Below, in pieces: positions 1 to 10,139 of a DNA stretch of 64,000 nucleotides (the first letter of the stretch is position 1; every line of letters begins with the position of its first letter). Location of the stretch: assembly GCA_005281725.1 (NCBI GenBank), contig SSBO01000014.1:1051550-1115549 (forward strand), given 5' to 3'. This DNA is from Wuchereria bancrofti (Eukaryota; Nematoda; Chromadorea; Rhabditida; Onchocercidae). Under the pieces are notes generated by a model. It was not told the DNA's origin. It saw only the letters and a program-made list of their open reading frames with translations, and did no database searches. Made by a program: the position numbers and the translations under genes.

Positions 1-960
1 AGTTTAAAGATGTAAATGAGGTAGATTGATAATTTTACCTCAATTTACCTTAATAAATGAATTAAGGTCTGGCAATTTGTATGAGCAAATTTGAGAAGGA
101 AGAGCGGTGCTGCTGGTTGAGTGTGGTAGTGCAGGTGATGAGGTGATACGTGGTGGTAGTGCTGGTGGTAGAAGGGGTATGAGTAGGGGGGAGTAGAAGG
201 AGATGTAGTAGTAGTGGTGTGGCGGTGGCTGGTGTGGTGGTGTAGCGGTGCGGTACGAGAGCTGCTACTAGACGATGTGGAGAGAATGGAGTCGATCGGG
301 AGAGGGCGGGGGGGGGGGAGAGGGGGGGAGGTTGATCGGTGCTCGGGTTAAGATTGGGGTAGCGAGACGGGCACTCCCCTCTCCCCTCGGGCAGACATAC
401 CATTGCCTAGCATCCCACCTCTCCTCCCCACCTCGATATCGACCATTCTTTTCTGGCAAGGCCGTATTGCTGCTGCCTGCTCCTTGTGCTATTGTTGTTG
501 TTGACGAGAGAAGAGGAAGAGGGGATGTGCCCGGAAGGACAGTTTTCTCCTCGATACATTTGGACCGGTGTGAAAATCGATGGGTAACGGGAAAAGGGGC
601 AGTTGCTATCGAGAATTCCTCTCTCTCTCTCTCTCTGCTTCTCTTCTTTTCTAGACTACATTTTCTTCTCTTTTTTTCTCTCTCTCTCGTTTATTCTCGG
701 GCAGAAAATAATATCCATAAAAGATTCCCGAAAAAAAAAAAAGAGTTAACGGTAGAGAAATAAAATAAAGACACTGTGAATCCTCGGAATAGATACATTT
801 GCTATAGTCAGTGAGTAGTCAGTCAATCATTGTCATTTGTCACCCGTTGTTGTCATTGTCTCTGTAGTCTGAAAAAAAGTTTTGAGAGGGAGAAGAAAGA
901 GAAAGAGAGGGAGAGAGAGAGGGGAAGTGTAATAACCGCTAAAAGCGGTATATCTCGGAC
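1..960. repeat. Low-complexity GT/GGT-rich, G-rich and CT/GA-rich tract
   Basis: The first 960 bases are richer in G+C than the DNA that follows. They hold runs of GTG/GTA triplets (about 120-250), a G-run region (about 305-330), a CT dinucleotide run (about 620-695) and a GA run (about 880-925). Open frames on both strands across it are made of these repeats and I do not believe they are genes. A short hairpin with 6-bp arms (ACCGCT, AAA loop) sits at 935-949. It could be the flank of a gene to the left, but nothing shows this. Confidence 0.6.
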
Positions 961-3900
961 AACATCTCTCGATGTGATGGTCCCTTTTATTTGAGAGAAT
1001 TGGGGAAAATCTCTCTTTTCATCTTTTTTTTTTCTCCGTTTATTTTTTAAAAAATAATTCGTCCATATGAAATGCTAATGATGAAAGAGATGAAATAACA
1101 TTCAGAAATAAATCAGAACGAAATTAATCAAATAATTGATTATTCAAAAAGAAAAAAATACCGAGAAATCTCAGAGCAGAAAAAAGTAAGTTGAAATAGC
1201 ATTAATCACTAGAAAAATTCATTTTCTTATACAATGTTCAAAATTTCTACAATTAAAAATTTCTGGAAATTTTAAATCTAATCGAGATAAATTTATTTGA
1301 ATGTATAGAAAATTAGTCCGCGAAATACTCTTCAATATTTGGAATATTTGATATTAATCGAATTTAATTAATTAATTAACTAATGCTTTATTGATTATGT
1401 GATTACATGTTCACCGTCAAATATTTTCAGTACTAAAATTGATATCGAAAAGTCATTCATGAATTGATATGTAAATTAATCCCTTTATTGATTTATTGAT
1501 TTGTTTACTTATTTTAGGTTCATATACTAAATATTTTAAAATTCATAATAAGAGATTCCTATTTGTTTGCAAACAAAAAAAGGAAAAATTCCTATTAAGT
1601 TCCGGAAAATATTCCGGAAATATATTAAAAAAACGAATAAGAATAATTTTTTAATAAGAAATCAATTTTTGATAAAAAAGATTATGACAGATTGAAAAAA
1701 TGTGATAAAAATCTTATAAAATTCTTCGAAATTATCAAAAAAAATTCTCCTTTTTTTTAAATTTAAATCTATGTAACGTTGCATTTGCTTCATTTTTACC
1801 TTTCTCTTCTTTTTTCTTTCAATCTCTAAACGGTACAAAAAAGGAGAGAAGATAAATGAAAGAAAGAATTTTTTTTTTAAGTTTTAAAATTAACAAAAAT
1901 TACTCAAAATGAAAATTTAATTGATTTTGTAATAATTATTTAAAGAAAAAAATATGTAAGGGATTGGCTTAATAATTTTTTAATTCTTTAAAAAAAACAA
2001 AAAGAAAACAAAAGCAAAAACAAGATTAAATAACTTGAAAATTAGGAAGTCATTTCTTTTTTTAATTTATAAATTTCTTTTATAAGTTAAAAAAAGCTTT
2101 AAAGCTTTAATGATAATATAATAATACAATACTTTTTGAATAATTTGCCGAAGAAAAAAGTTTTAATTATCGTTATTTAAATTATTTTTACATTTTGAAG
2201 ATTATTTATTAACTTATTGCTTATCAAAATTATACGATAAATAATTCAATTACTATTTAAAAAAATTGTATTTATTAATAATGACCAAATTAATGTGGAA
2301 ATATTATGTAACATAATATATAAGTATAGCATACAATTAAAAAAATGTAATTAAAGACATAAAAACAAAATAAAATTAAAAAACATAAATTATTTAATTT
2401 ATGACAAAGAAAAAAAAAATTATTCGTTGAAAAATGTAATCGTTATATTTATTATTTGAAACAATCAATTAATTAGTTAATTATAAGAATTTCTCTTTTC
2501 CTATTTTTTAAACCATAATTGTAAAAATTTATTATTTGTGAATTTATTTGAAAACTATATTCAAATTTATATTGTGCATTATTTTTTTCCTACTTTCTAT
2601 ATAAAATGAAATATTTCGTTTTTATTGAATGAGGAATATTTCATTGAATTATCAATTTATTCGAAATGATATATTAAAATTTATTGTGCATTGTTATATT
2701 GTACAAATAAAAAAAAAGTTTTTTTTTAACTTTTTTTAACAATGATGTTATTCAAAAAATTTTTAAACAAATTAAATTAAAAGAGAAAAAAGATAGAATT
2801 TAGAAATGATTCAACAATTTAAAAATTCATTTTTTAATGGAATAAATGAAAAAAAAAAAATCAAATGAAACTTATTAAATATCACTTATTGCAAATACCT
2901 TTGTATGAAATTTAAATATGAAAAAAATTTCCAACCATTATAATAATTGCAAATTTAATTATTAAGTTGAAAATTCATTAATTTGATTCAGTAAATTTTT
3001 TTTACTAATTTTTTTATTTTTTATTAATAAATTTTTTTACTAACTTTTTATAACATTCTATTATATGTGAAATTCATCAATAAATTTCCAGTGATTGATA
3101 ATTAATAAACTTTTCACTTACTTTTAACTTTTAATTACTAAATTATTTAGTATTTTAAAATTAATTTTTGCTGTTTGTTTTTTTTTCATTTTTTATTTAT
3201 TTTATTTTTTTTTTGTTTTTTTAGAAGGAATGAATACAAACGATGAAAATTTTCACTGATATCCATTTTACTTTTCTTTTTTTTTCATTTCAATTTGTTT
3301 CACATAATTCATTTTATTTAAAAAAATAAAATTAAAAGAAAAAAAGTAAAAAGAAACATTGACATTTTATTTTATTATTACAAAAATTAATAGAAATGGA
3401 TTATAAGATGAAATTTAAATAATTCAAACATAATTTTTTTGCTACTCAAAAATTATACTACTAAATATTATGAAAACATTTCTTAAACATTTCTGTTCTA
3501 GAAAATATTCCGGAAAAAAAATTCTTTTCTTGATAATTTTAAATAAAAAAAAAAAAAACAAATACCATTTAAATGATGGACAAAATAATTTCATAGAATA
3601 TACATCAAATATTTATAATTAAATTTTTACACCACTTCTATTTTCCTCAGCAATTTGATTCATTAACATAACGGTTAGTCCCTCATTGCATTCCATTGGT
3701 CATTTTTGTCATTATACGGTCCCTTTTACATCTAGCTAACATTCTATTTTCGTACGATTATTTTTCTCTTCTTTTATTGTACATTTTTTCATTCACATTG
3801 ATGCAAACCCATTTCTCTTTTCATTTTTGTTCTTCCTTTTTCATTCAATATGTTGTTTACGTCACATTGACTGATATTATCAGACCAAATATTTCTATTT

Positions 3901-5300
3901 AAATCTCAAATTACCAAAGAGCGTTTTTTTCGATTTTTTTTTGGATTTGCTGTTACATAATTTTGTATTATCTAATGTTATCTCATCACTGATTGATTGA
4001 TTGAAAAAAGAAAAGAAGGAAAATGCCTATTAGCCGTTGAATAGCTTTTATTTCAAATCAATGATAATTTGACAATTAGTAAAAGATAATAATATAATTG
4101 TTTAAAGTATCTTGTTTTTTGTAATACTGTTTTAACCATTTAAAAAATTTTTTATTTTTATTAAAAAAAATTAAAATTTTATGTTTTCCTCTCTCTCTCT
4201 CCTTGTGTATAAAATAAATAATAAAGGTTAGCTAGCTATTTTGTTTATGCCAAAAACGATCGTCATTTCTTATGATAAATAGCATTTAACCTTTCTTTTT
4301 ATTATTTTTTTTTATTCTTTTTTTTTCTAATCAAATGTTGCTTAGATAATATCTATATATTTACATTTCTTGCATGTAAAAAGTTAAAGTCTTGATTTCC
4401 TTTTCTTTCTAGCTTTTAATTTATTCTTCCCTTTTTTTTTTTGTTTATTTTTCAAAAGAAAAAACCATTGAATTTTTTTTTTTATTTATTTCGATTCATC
4501 AATAATAACAAACATAGATAGCATAACAACAAATACAAAGGAAATGGAATGTTATAAATAGAAATTAATAATAATAGTAATACAGTATAGCAATAATCAT
4601 TAATAAGGTGTCACTTTCTTGGCTCATTTTTTCTTTCTTTTCTCGCTAAACAATATTTTTATTTATTTAAATACAAATATAAAATATGATGAAATATTAG
4701 GTTAGATGAAGATACTTAAAGGATAAGCATGATTCATTTGCATTTGTGGCTCTTTTTGTTTTTAAAGAGCCGTTGAGTTTCTTTTTTTTTTCTTTGCTAT
4801 TGTTTTTTTAGGCACTTTTAAATATCTGAGCAAATTAATTGAAAAAATTAATAATGAATGATATCATGTAAAATTCGATGTTATTTCATGTTAAATGATG
4901 TAAAATTATACATTTTTAAATGTTAATTATTATCGCAAAAGAAAAAAAAAGAAATATTTCAAACATTAATATTAATTAATTTTTCTTTTNCAAATTAATT
5001 GAAAAAATTAATAATGAATGATATCATGTAAAATTCGATGTTATTTCATGTTAAATGATGTAAAATTATACATTTTTAAATGTTAATTATTATCGCAAAA
5101 GAAAAAAAAAGAAATATTTCAAACATTAATATTAATTAATTTTTCTTTTTCACATATATACACACAGATTTTGAGCAGTAATAATAAAATTTAAAATTTT
5201 AAAGTAAACAAAGAAAAAAAATGAAATTACATCATTTCACAATGTAATAACAACGAATGATGGTTATATCAAACATTACATAGAGTGAAACCATTCGACT
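961..5300. other. AT-rich intergenic DNA, no gene seen
   Basis: Very AT-rich sequence with many A and T homopolymers and frequent stops in all frames. The one open stretch of note (3696-3902, +) is a T-rich hydrophobic translation without splice or codon support. I see no RNA gene or transposon here. The duplicated 159-bp block around the N at 4990 is listed separately. Confidence 0.6.
4831..5149. repeat. 159-bp exact duplication flanking a single N (likely assembly scar)
   Basis: Bases 4831-4989 and 4991-5149 read the same, and the only base between them is an N at 4990. Two identical copies meeting at one N is what results when two contigs whose ends overlap are placed end to end without merging. 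A true tandem duplication is possible but would not need the N. Confidence 0.85.
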
Positions 5301-5306
5301 GAGACC

Positions 5307-5390
5307 TTTTATAGTCATTTAAAAAGTGGGTGGGCGGATAGAGACTTGTTGATTGAAAGGTCAGCAATCAGTTAAGGTCAATAAGTAAGT
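5307..5390 (+). promoter_or_regulatory. Candidate promoter and 5' UTR donor of the H2B-like gene
   Basis: A TATA-like TTTTATAG (5307-5314) is followed by a GC/GT box, GTGGGTGGGCGG (5326-5337), similar to the GTGGGCGTGG box of the H2A/H2B promoter. A consensus donor GTAAGT starts at 5385 and a good acceptor (TTTTCAG) ends at 5815, so a 431-nt 5' UTR intron is possible. All of this is by consensus only. The alternative is spliced-leader addition at 5815. Confidence 0.35.
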
Positions 5391-5840
5391 TAGTTAAAGA
5401 GTGAAAGAGAGAAAAACAGAGGAAAGAAGTAAAGAAAAGAAGCAAAGAAAGTGTAATATATTATGAAAAATAGATAATAATTTAATCTATAAATGAGATA
5501 GAAAATGTTTCACATCAATAATGCGATGTAACCTTTGGCCAATAGTAATAATAGTATAAGTAGTAGTAGCAGTAGTAGTAGTAGTAATGATACAATTTTT
5601 TAGGAATAAGAATAAATATAAGAAGGTAATAGTTTTAATTTTAATCTAATCTTATTCATTTTTAATATTTAATCAATTACTTTTTTAAAAAAAAAACAAA
5701 CAAACAAAACTTGCTTTTTTTTGTTTTCTTTATACAAATTAATAACTTTAATTTACATGTATAAAATAATAAACAATTATCATTTATATTTCATTTATTT
5801 TTTTCTTCTTTTCAGTAATTATTAGTTATTGTATGTGAAA

Positions 5841-6215
5841 ATGAAACGAAAATTACGACAAAAGAAGAGGAAGAAACGTTTTTCAAGAAAACGACAACAA
5901 AATAATACTTCGTCCACTATATCATTATCACGATCACAATCATCGTCATCATCATATGTACGATTATCAAAATCATATTCATCAAAAATTTTTGCCGCCT
6001 TACGATCACTTGATCGTGCAAGTGTTATGCAAGCTCAACAATTAATGAATCATTTTATCAATGGAATATTTCAACGATCAGCTAATGATGCAATAAACAT
6101 AAGTTATAATCAACAATATCCTTCATCTCCTCTATATTATTTATTTAACATACGATTAACTCATAATCAAACAATTGGTCGAGTTATAGCTACCAATCAA
6201 CCACCATATTATTAA
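5841..6215 (+). CDS. Highly diverged H2B-like histone-fold protein
   Basis: 124 aa, single coding exon. The start is the ATG at 5841, 25 nt after a strong acceptor (TTTTCAG ending 5815); the upstream in-frame codons are not ATG. Residues 1-20 are almost all Lys/Arg/Gln, followed by a Ser-rich stretch. From about residue 46 (SYSS) to the end the protein can be laid against the local canonical H2B. SYSSKIF matches SYSAYIY, LMNHFINGIFQR matches [12 protein letters not shown], then SYN matches QYN and NIRL matches AVRL. I count about 20 identities over some 83 positions with two small gaps. The H2B C-terminal helix motif LPGELAKHA is not conserved. The likely role is a nucleosomal H2B variant, perhaps germline or sperm specific; that part is inference. 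It converges with the canonical H2B gene 0.9 kb away. An unrelated basic protein with chance similarity is the alternative. Confidence 0.75.
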   Translation: MKRKLRQKKRKKRFSRKRQQNNTSSTISLSRSQSSSSSYVRLSKSYSSKIFAALRSLDRASVMQAQQLMNHFINGIFQRSANDAINISYNQQYPSSPLYYLFNIRLTHNQTIGRVIATNQPPYY

Positions 6216-6405
6216 TTAAATAATTATCACTTTAGCATTATTTTATATGATCATTCCTATTTCTGATGAATATATATGATTGCTTTTATTGTTGCGTCAT
6301 ACATTTACACCCTCTCCCTCTTTTTTTGCTGAATATTTCCACTCTAATCACTACTTGTTAAATGATTAAAGATACCGATGCACTCGATAGAAGTGCTGAT
6401 CAATT
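6216..6405. other. 3' flank of the H2B-like gene
   Basis: Contains no ORF of note. I see neither an AATAAA signal nor a histone 3' stem-loop in it, so the 3' end of the H2B-like transcript cannot be placed. Confidence 0.4.
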
Positions 6406-6795
6406 TCACAAAATTTCCCCCCTTTTCTTCAAATTACTTGAAGTAATATGTGTCAAATTGTTACTCTTCCACACATCTGTGTTCCCATAATGAACCAGCA
6501 GATAGGAAGATTTGTCACTTTCCCACTGTACTGTATCCGTGCTCATCTGTCGCCATCCCTCAACAGCAATATCAAGTAAAGATACCAGGTCACACGATGC
6601 ACACACAAGCGTACTAATGACGAACGATGACGCCGTGCTATGCTCACATTCAGCACACTCTCTTGTAATCGATTTTTGTCTTTGAGCGGGACGGAATAAT
6701 CCCCGATGCTGTGTGTTAATCTGACTGCTCTTTAAGCCTGCAGTAAAATGTGACCCACGAACTTTATTCCAACAGAACTCATATATACGCATCAA
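6406..6795 (-). CDS. Possible small protein with two CxxC pairs
   Basis: A 129-aa open frame on the minus strand with ordinary-looking codon use and base composition nearer to the histone genes than to the surrounding AT-rich DNA. A pair of CxxC motifs (CAEC and CASC, 18 residues apart, about residues 48-72) could hold a zinc ion, and the C-terminal half is rich in Trp/Ser/Thr. I do not recognise a family. No clear acceptor or spliced-leader site lies just before the ATG (6795). It sits between the convergent H2B and H2B-like genes and could instead be chance open frame in their 3' flanks. Confidence 0.3.
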   Translation of the reverse strand: MMRIYEFCWNKVRGSHFTAGLKSSQINTQHRGLFRPAQRQKSITRECAECEHSTASSFVISTLVCASCDLVSLLDIAVEGWRQMSTDTVQWESDKSSYLLVHYGNTDVWKSNNLTHITSSNLKKRGEIL

Positions 6796-7079
6796 GTCAA
6801 ATATTCAGCTCAAAACATCTCCAAAAACCCAACTTTATTCACTTCAAATTAAGCACATAAAGTAAAAACAAGATCCTGACGAGCTCCCTAACAACAATCA
6901 GTATACAGATTGATTTGTTTAGAGGGAAAGGGGAAAACAATTCCGTGACTACAAAGATCCTGAAATGTCATCACAAGCCGCATTATAACAACAAAAGCCA
7001 TAACTACCAAATTGAGGGACTGCGACTGCCGAGTTACTCCTAAGGAATAGATTCCTAGTTTTTTTTTCCATCAAAAATC

Positions 7080-7085
7080 TTTATT
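7080..7085 (-). terminator. Polyadenylation signal AATAAA of H2B
   Basis: AATAAA on the minus strand 70 nt after the H2B stop codon. No conserved histone 3' stem-loop is visible between the stop and this signal, so the message is probably polyadenylated. Confidence 0.6.
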
Positions 7086-7155
7086 CCTAACAAATTATGA
7101 GATCAGTTTCTGGAAGTTTCAGACTACACAAACACTAGACATGACATGCACAGGG

Positions 7156-7735
<580 letters not shown>

Positions 7736-8211
7736 GTTAACAACACACGAGATCTAAAAGAAGAAATAACACTTCCAGTAGCAATCATAAGAAAAGCTCC
7801 ATCTCGTATTCCCTCTCTTCTAACCTGCACATATATTCTCCCACAAATTACCTTCTAGAAAATCTAACAAACCAAATTACCCAGCTTTATTTCCCAACAT
7901 AAACTTCTAAAATCCACCTAAAATAAACGCTTTGTCTGTACATCACCAGGGAGAAATACTCTACCCCTTCTCATCTTTGTCTAATATCACATATTTCTGC
8001 CACACAAAGGAACAATCGAGAAAGCATCGTCGTAATGACACACGAATCACCACCACCACCCGCCATTCCCCACAGCATTTTCACCAGATAACGGTACATA
8101 TAACCCCTCAACACTATATTAACACCACTCTACACCGTAACTCCCCCACAACCGAAAACATCGCCACCCAAAACGAAACCAACCGAACAGTGGTGCAACT
8201 CGTTCGTACAT

Positions 8212-8319
8212 CTTTTTATATCATCCATCGAGCGTTGCATATCCCGAGACCACGCCCACCATATTATAGAAAGTGGGCGTGGCCAACAGATTGACAGCGC
8301 TCGCTGATGGGTATATATA
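8212..8319. promoter_or_regulatory. Symmetric bidirectional H2B-H2A promoter
   Basis: A minus-strand TATAAAAAG (8212-8220) faces H2B and a plus-strand TATATATA (8312-8319) faces H2A. Between them is a perfect 10-bp inverted repeat, CCACGCCCAC (8250-8259) and GTGGGCGTGG (8273-8282), with a 13-bp spacer. The repeat's centre is about 50 bp from each TATA box. The arms are CACCC/GC boxes of the Sp1/KLF type, which is a family-level inference. The arrangement predicts balanced H2A and H2B transcription. Confidence 0.75.
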
Positions 8320-8395
8320 GACTGCAGGAGTGGACGAGATGGTCGTTGAGTTGATTGTTGAGTCGTTGGATTAGCAAGGAGAGTATTGTTTGCAG

Positions 8396-8537
8396 GTATT
8401 GGGTAGAGTGGACATGGTTTTAGGAGGGTTCCCTTCCCCCCGAAGGCTATTAGTAGTGGGAGGGTACGGCAGGTTATTGGTTTTGGGGACTTTGATAATT
8501 GTTTGTATTGCCAATTGGTAATTCTGTGTCTTTCTAG
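8396..8537 (+). other. Candidate 5' UTR intron of H2A
   Basis: TTTGCAG|GTATTG at 8396 fits a donor and TTTCTAG ending at 8537 fits an acceptor, 8 nt before the ATG. With transcription starting some 25-30 nt after the TATA box (8312-8319), the 142-nt segment would be removed from the leader. The same acceptor could take a spliced leader instead. Confidence 0.45.
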
Positions 8538-8545
8538 TTTTGATT

Positions 8546-8926
8546 ATGTCGGGACGTGGAAAAGGTGGTAAGGCGAAATCGTCTGGGAAGGCGAAGAGTC
8601 GTTCATCGCGTGCTGGTTTGCAGTTCCCAGTGGGACGAATCCATCGTTTGCTACGTAAGGGAAATTATGCGGAACGTGTTGGTGCTGGTGCCCCGGTATA
8701 TCTAGCAGCTGTGTTGGAGTATTTGGCGGCAGAAGTGTTGGAGTTAGCTGGGAATGCGGCGCGTGACAATAAGAAGACACGGATTAATCCACGCCATTTG
8801 CAGTTGGCTGTACGCAATGATGAGGAGTTAAACAAGCTGCTGGCTGGTGTGACAATTGCGCAAGGTGGTGTATTGCCGAACATTCAAGCGGTGTTGTTGC
8901 CGAAGAAGACCGCTGAGAAAGTTTAA
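8546..8926 (+). CDS. Histone H2A (canonical), intronless CDS
   Basis: 126 aa, starting at the ATG at 8546 ([20 protein letters not shown]). Two upstream in-frame codons are non-ATG and are excluded. The whole H2A fold is present: [20 protein letters not shown], then [20 protein letters not shown], then [11 protein letters not shown], then the acidic-patch and docking region [20 protein letters not shown]. The tail ends KKTAEKV and has no SQ(E/D) motif, so it is not H2A.X, nor is it H2A.Z-like. It forms a divergent pair with H2B and shares the promoter at 8212-8319. The stop is at 8924-8926. No 3' stem-loop is seen; the first AATAAA is at 9275-9280. Confidence 0.99.
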   Translation: MSGRGKGGKAKSSGKAKSRSSRAGLQFPVGRIHRLLRKGNYAERVGAGAPVYLAAVLEYLAAEVLELAGNAARDNKKTRINPRHLQLAVRNDEELNKLLAGVTIAQGGVLPNIQAVLLPKKTAEKV

Positions 8927-9958
8927 GCTTCCGAGGAAAATGATGTTCTGTAATAGCAAACAGTTAAAATCCCACTTTTGTTTTAATTGGTGGTATAGGA
9001 AGAAATTGGTGGAATTGGCTTTTCCTTAATGATACATGGGAGTTTCATTATTACTTATGAGGTTGGATGCATAAGGTTCTCCAGTTATGTCAAGCGGTTA
9101 TATCTGTTTTCTGTCATGTACCTCTTATCATTCCCTTCAACTATGCACTTTATTGTTTGGTGTGACAGTTATTGTCTGTATATACTCGTTTAATTAATCA
9201 AATCACAATACTGTGGGAAGCTGCCGCGCAGATTTGATCTCGTGTACCCATTATTTCGCCGTGTTTATTATACTAATAAATGTTTATCGTTGGTATTTTT
9301 TTGGTAGCAGAACATGGTAGTACGTAAGTGCTATGTGGACTGCGTTATGTTTGGCGTGGGTTTCGTAATATGTCGCTATGAGGAGAGTATGACGACATTT
9401 CATGTTGACAACTGTAGCGAGGTTTGTCGTCCGATCTTGTAGTGTTCATTGAGTTCGAGAATAATTAGTTCTTCCAGCTTAAATTTATAACACTGATGAC
9501 ATTTAGTATTTGGTAGGGTTGCTGGCAGTGAGGGCTAGAGGTGCGGACGCGGTGTATTGTATTGAGTGGATCCCGGTGAGGTCGTATCTCTAATGTTGCT
9601 TTGTATGGTTGCTATCGTTATTGATTGGACATTAGCAGAGCAGGACGTGTAGAAGTATGGTGGTGATGCTTGGACTTATGACTGATGGTAGAGAGAGAGA
9701 GAGATATGGTGTGAAAGGTCATCGGAGAGTGTCACGTGGTAATTACGGTTCAGGAATATTCTAAAATTAGCACTTCAACTGTGATAGAGTGAAGTATATC
9801 TCAAGCTTAATGTATGAGGTAACACGTGGCGTACAAGAGTTATCTCCTCGTACGTGAGGCAGTAACACATTGTAAACATGCAAGGAAGAATAATTGCTAT
9901 GAATGGTGGATGTAATTTGTGTTTAAAATGACAAGATTAAACAATTTCTGAATTTAAT
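8927..9958. other. H2A 3' flank, gene-free, with possible polyA signal at 9275
   Basis: Moderate GC with no believable ORF on either strand. AATAAA at 9275-9280 is the first canonical signal after H2A, giving a 3' UTR of about 350 nt if used. A short GA run lies at about 9691-9704. I found no tRNA or other RNA gene by eye. Confidence 0.45.
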
Positions 9959-10135
9959 GGATAAAGATACGTGTAAACGTGAGACGAAGATAAAAGCAGG
10001 AGATGAATGACACGTAAAGGATAAACATATGTAGACTTGGAACAAAAAAAGGGATGGGTGATATGTAGGGGACAAATACGTGTAGACGTGAAACGAAAAT
10101 GGGGGCGAGTTCTTGTCAAGAAAAAACGTGAAAGA
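9959..10135. repeat. Degenerate tandem repeat, about 3 copies of 50-60 bp
   Basis: Three diverged copies of a unit that begins roughly GG(A)ATAAA-TACGTGTA-AC-TGA-ACGAA (starts near 9959, 10019 and 10070). The minus-strand frames covering it look coding only because of the repeat. Confidence 0.5.
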
Positions 10136-10139
10136 CAAG

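Noticed and set aside
275..763. 162-aa open frame on + and overlapping minus frames at 62-459
   Set aside because: Built from G-runs, GGT/GTG triplets and CT repeats; no domain, no acceptor, and mutually overlapping frames on both strands.
935..949. ACCGCT-AAA-AGCGGT hairpin as a terminator or RNA gene
   Set aside because: Only 6 bp with a 3-base loop and no other RNA features; no meaning in a eukaryotic context without more evidence.
8540..8545. Upstream start for H2A giving two extra residues
   Set aside because: The codons before 8546 are TTG ATT, not ATG, and the canonical H2A N-terminus begins at 8546.
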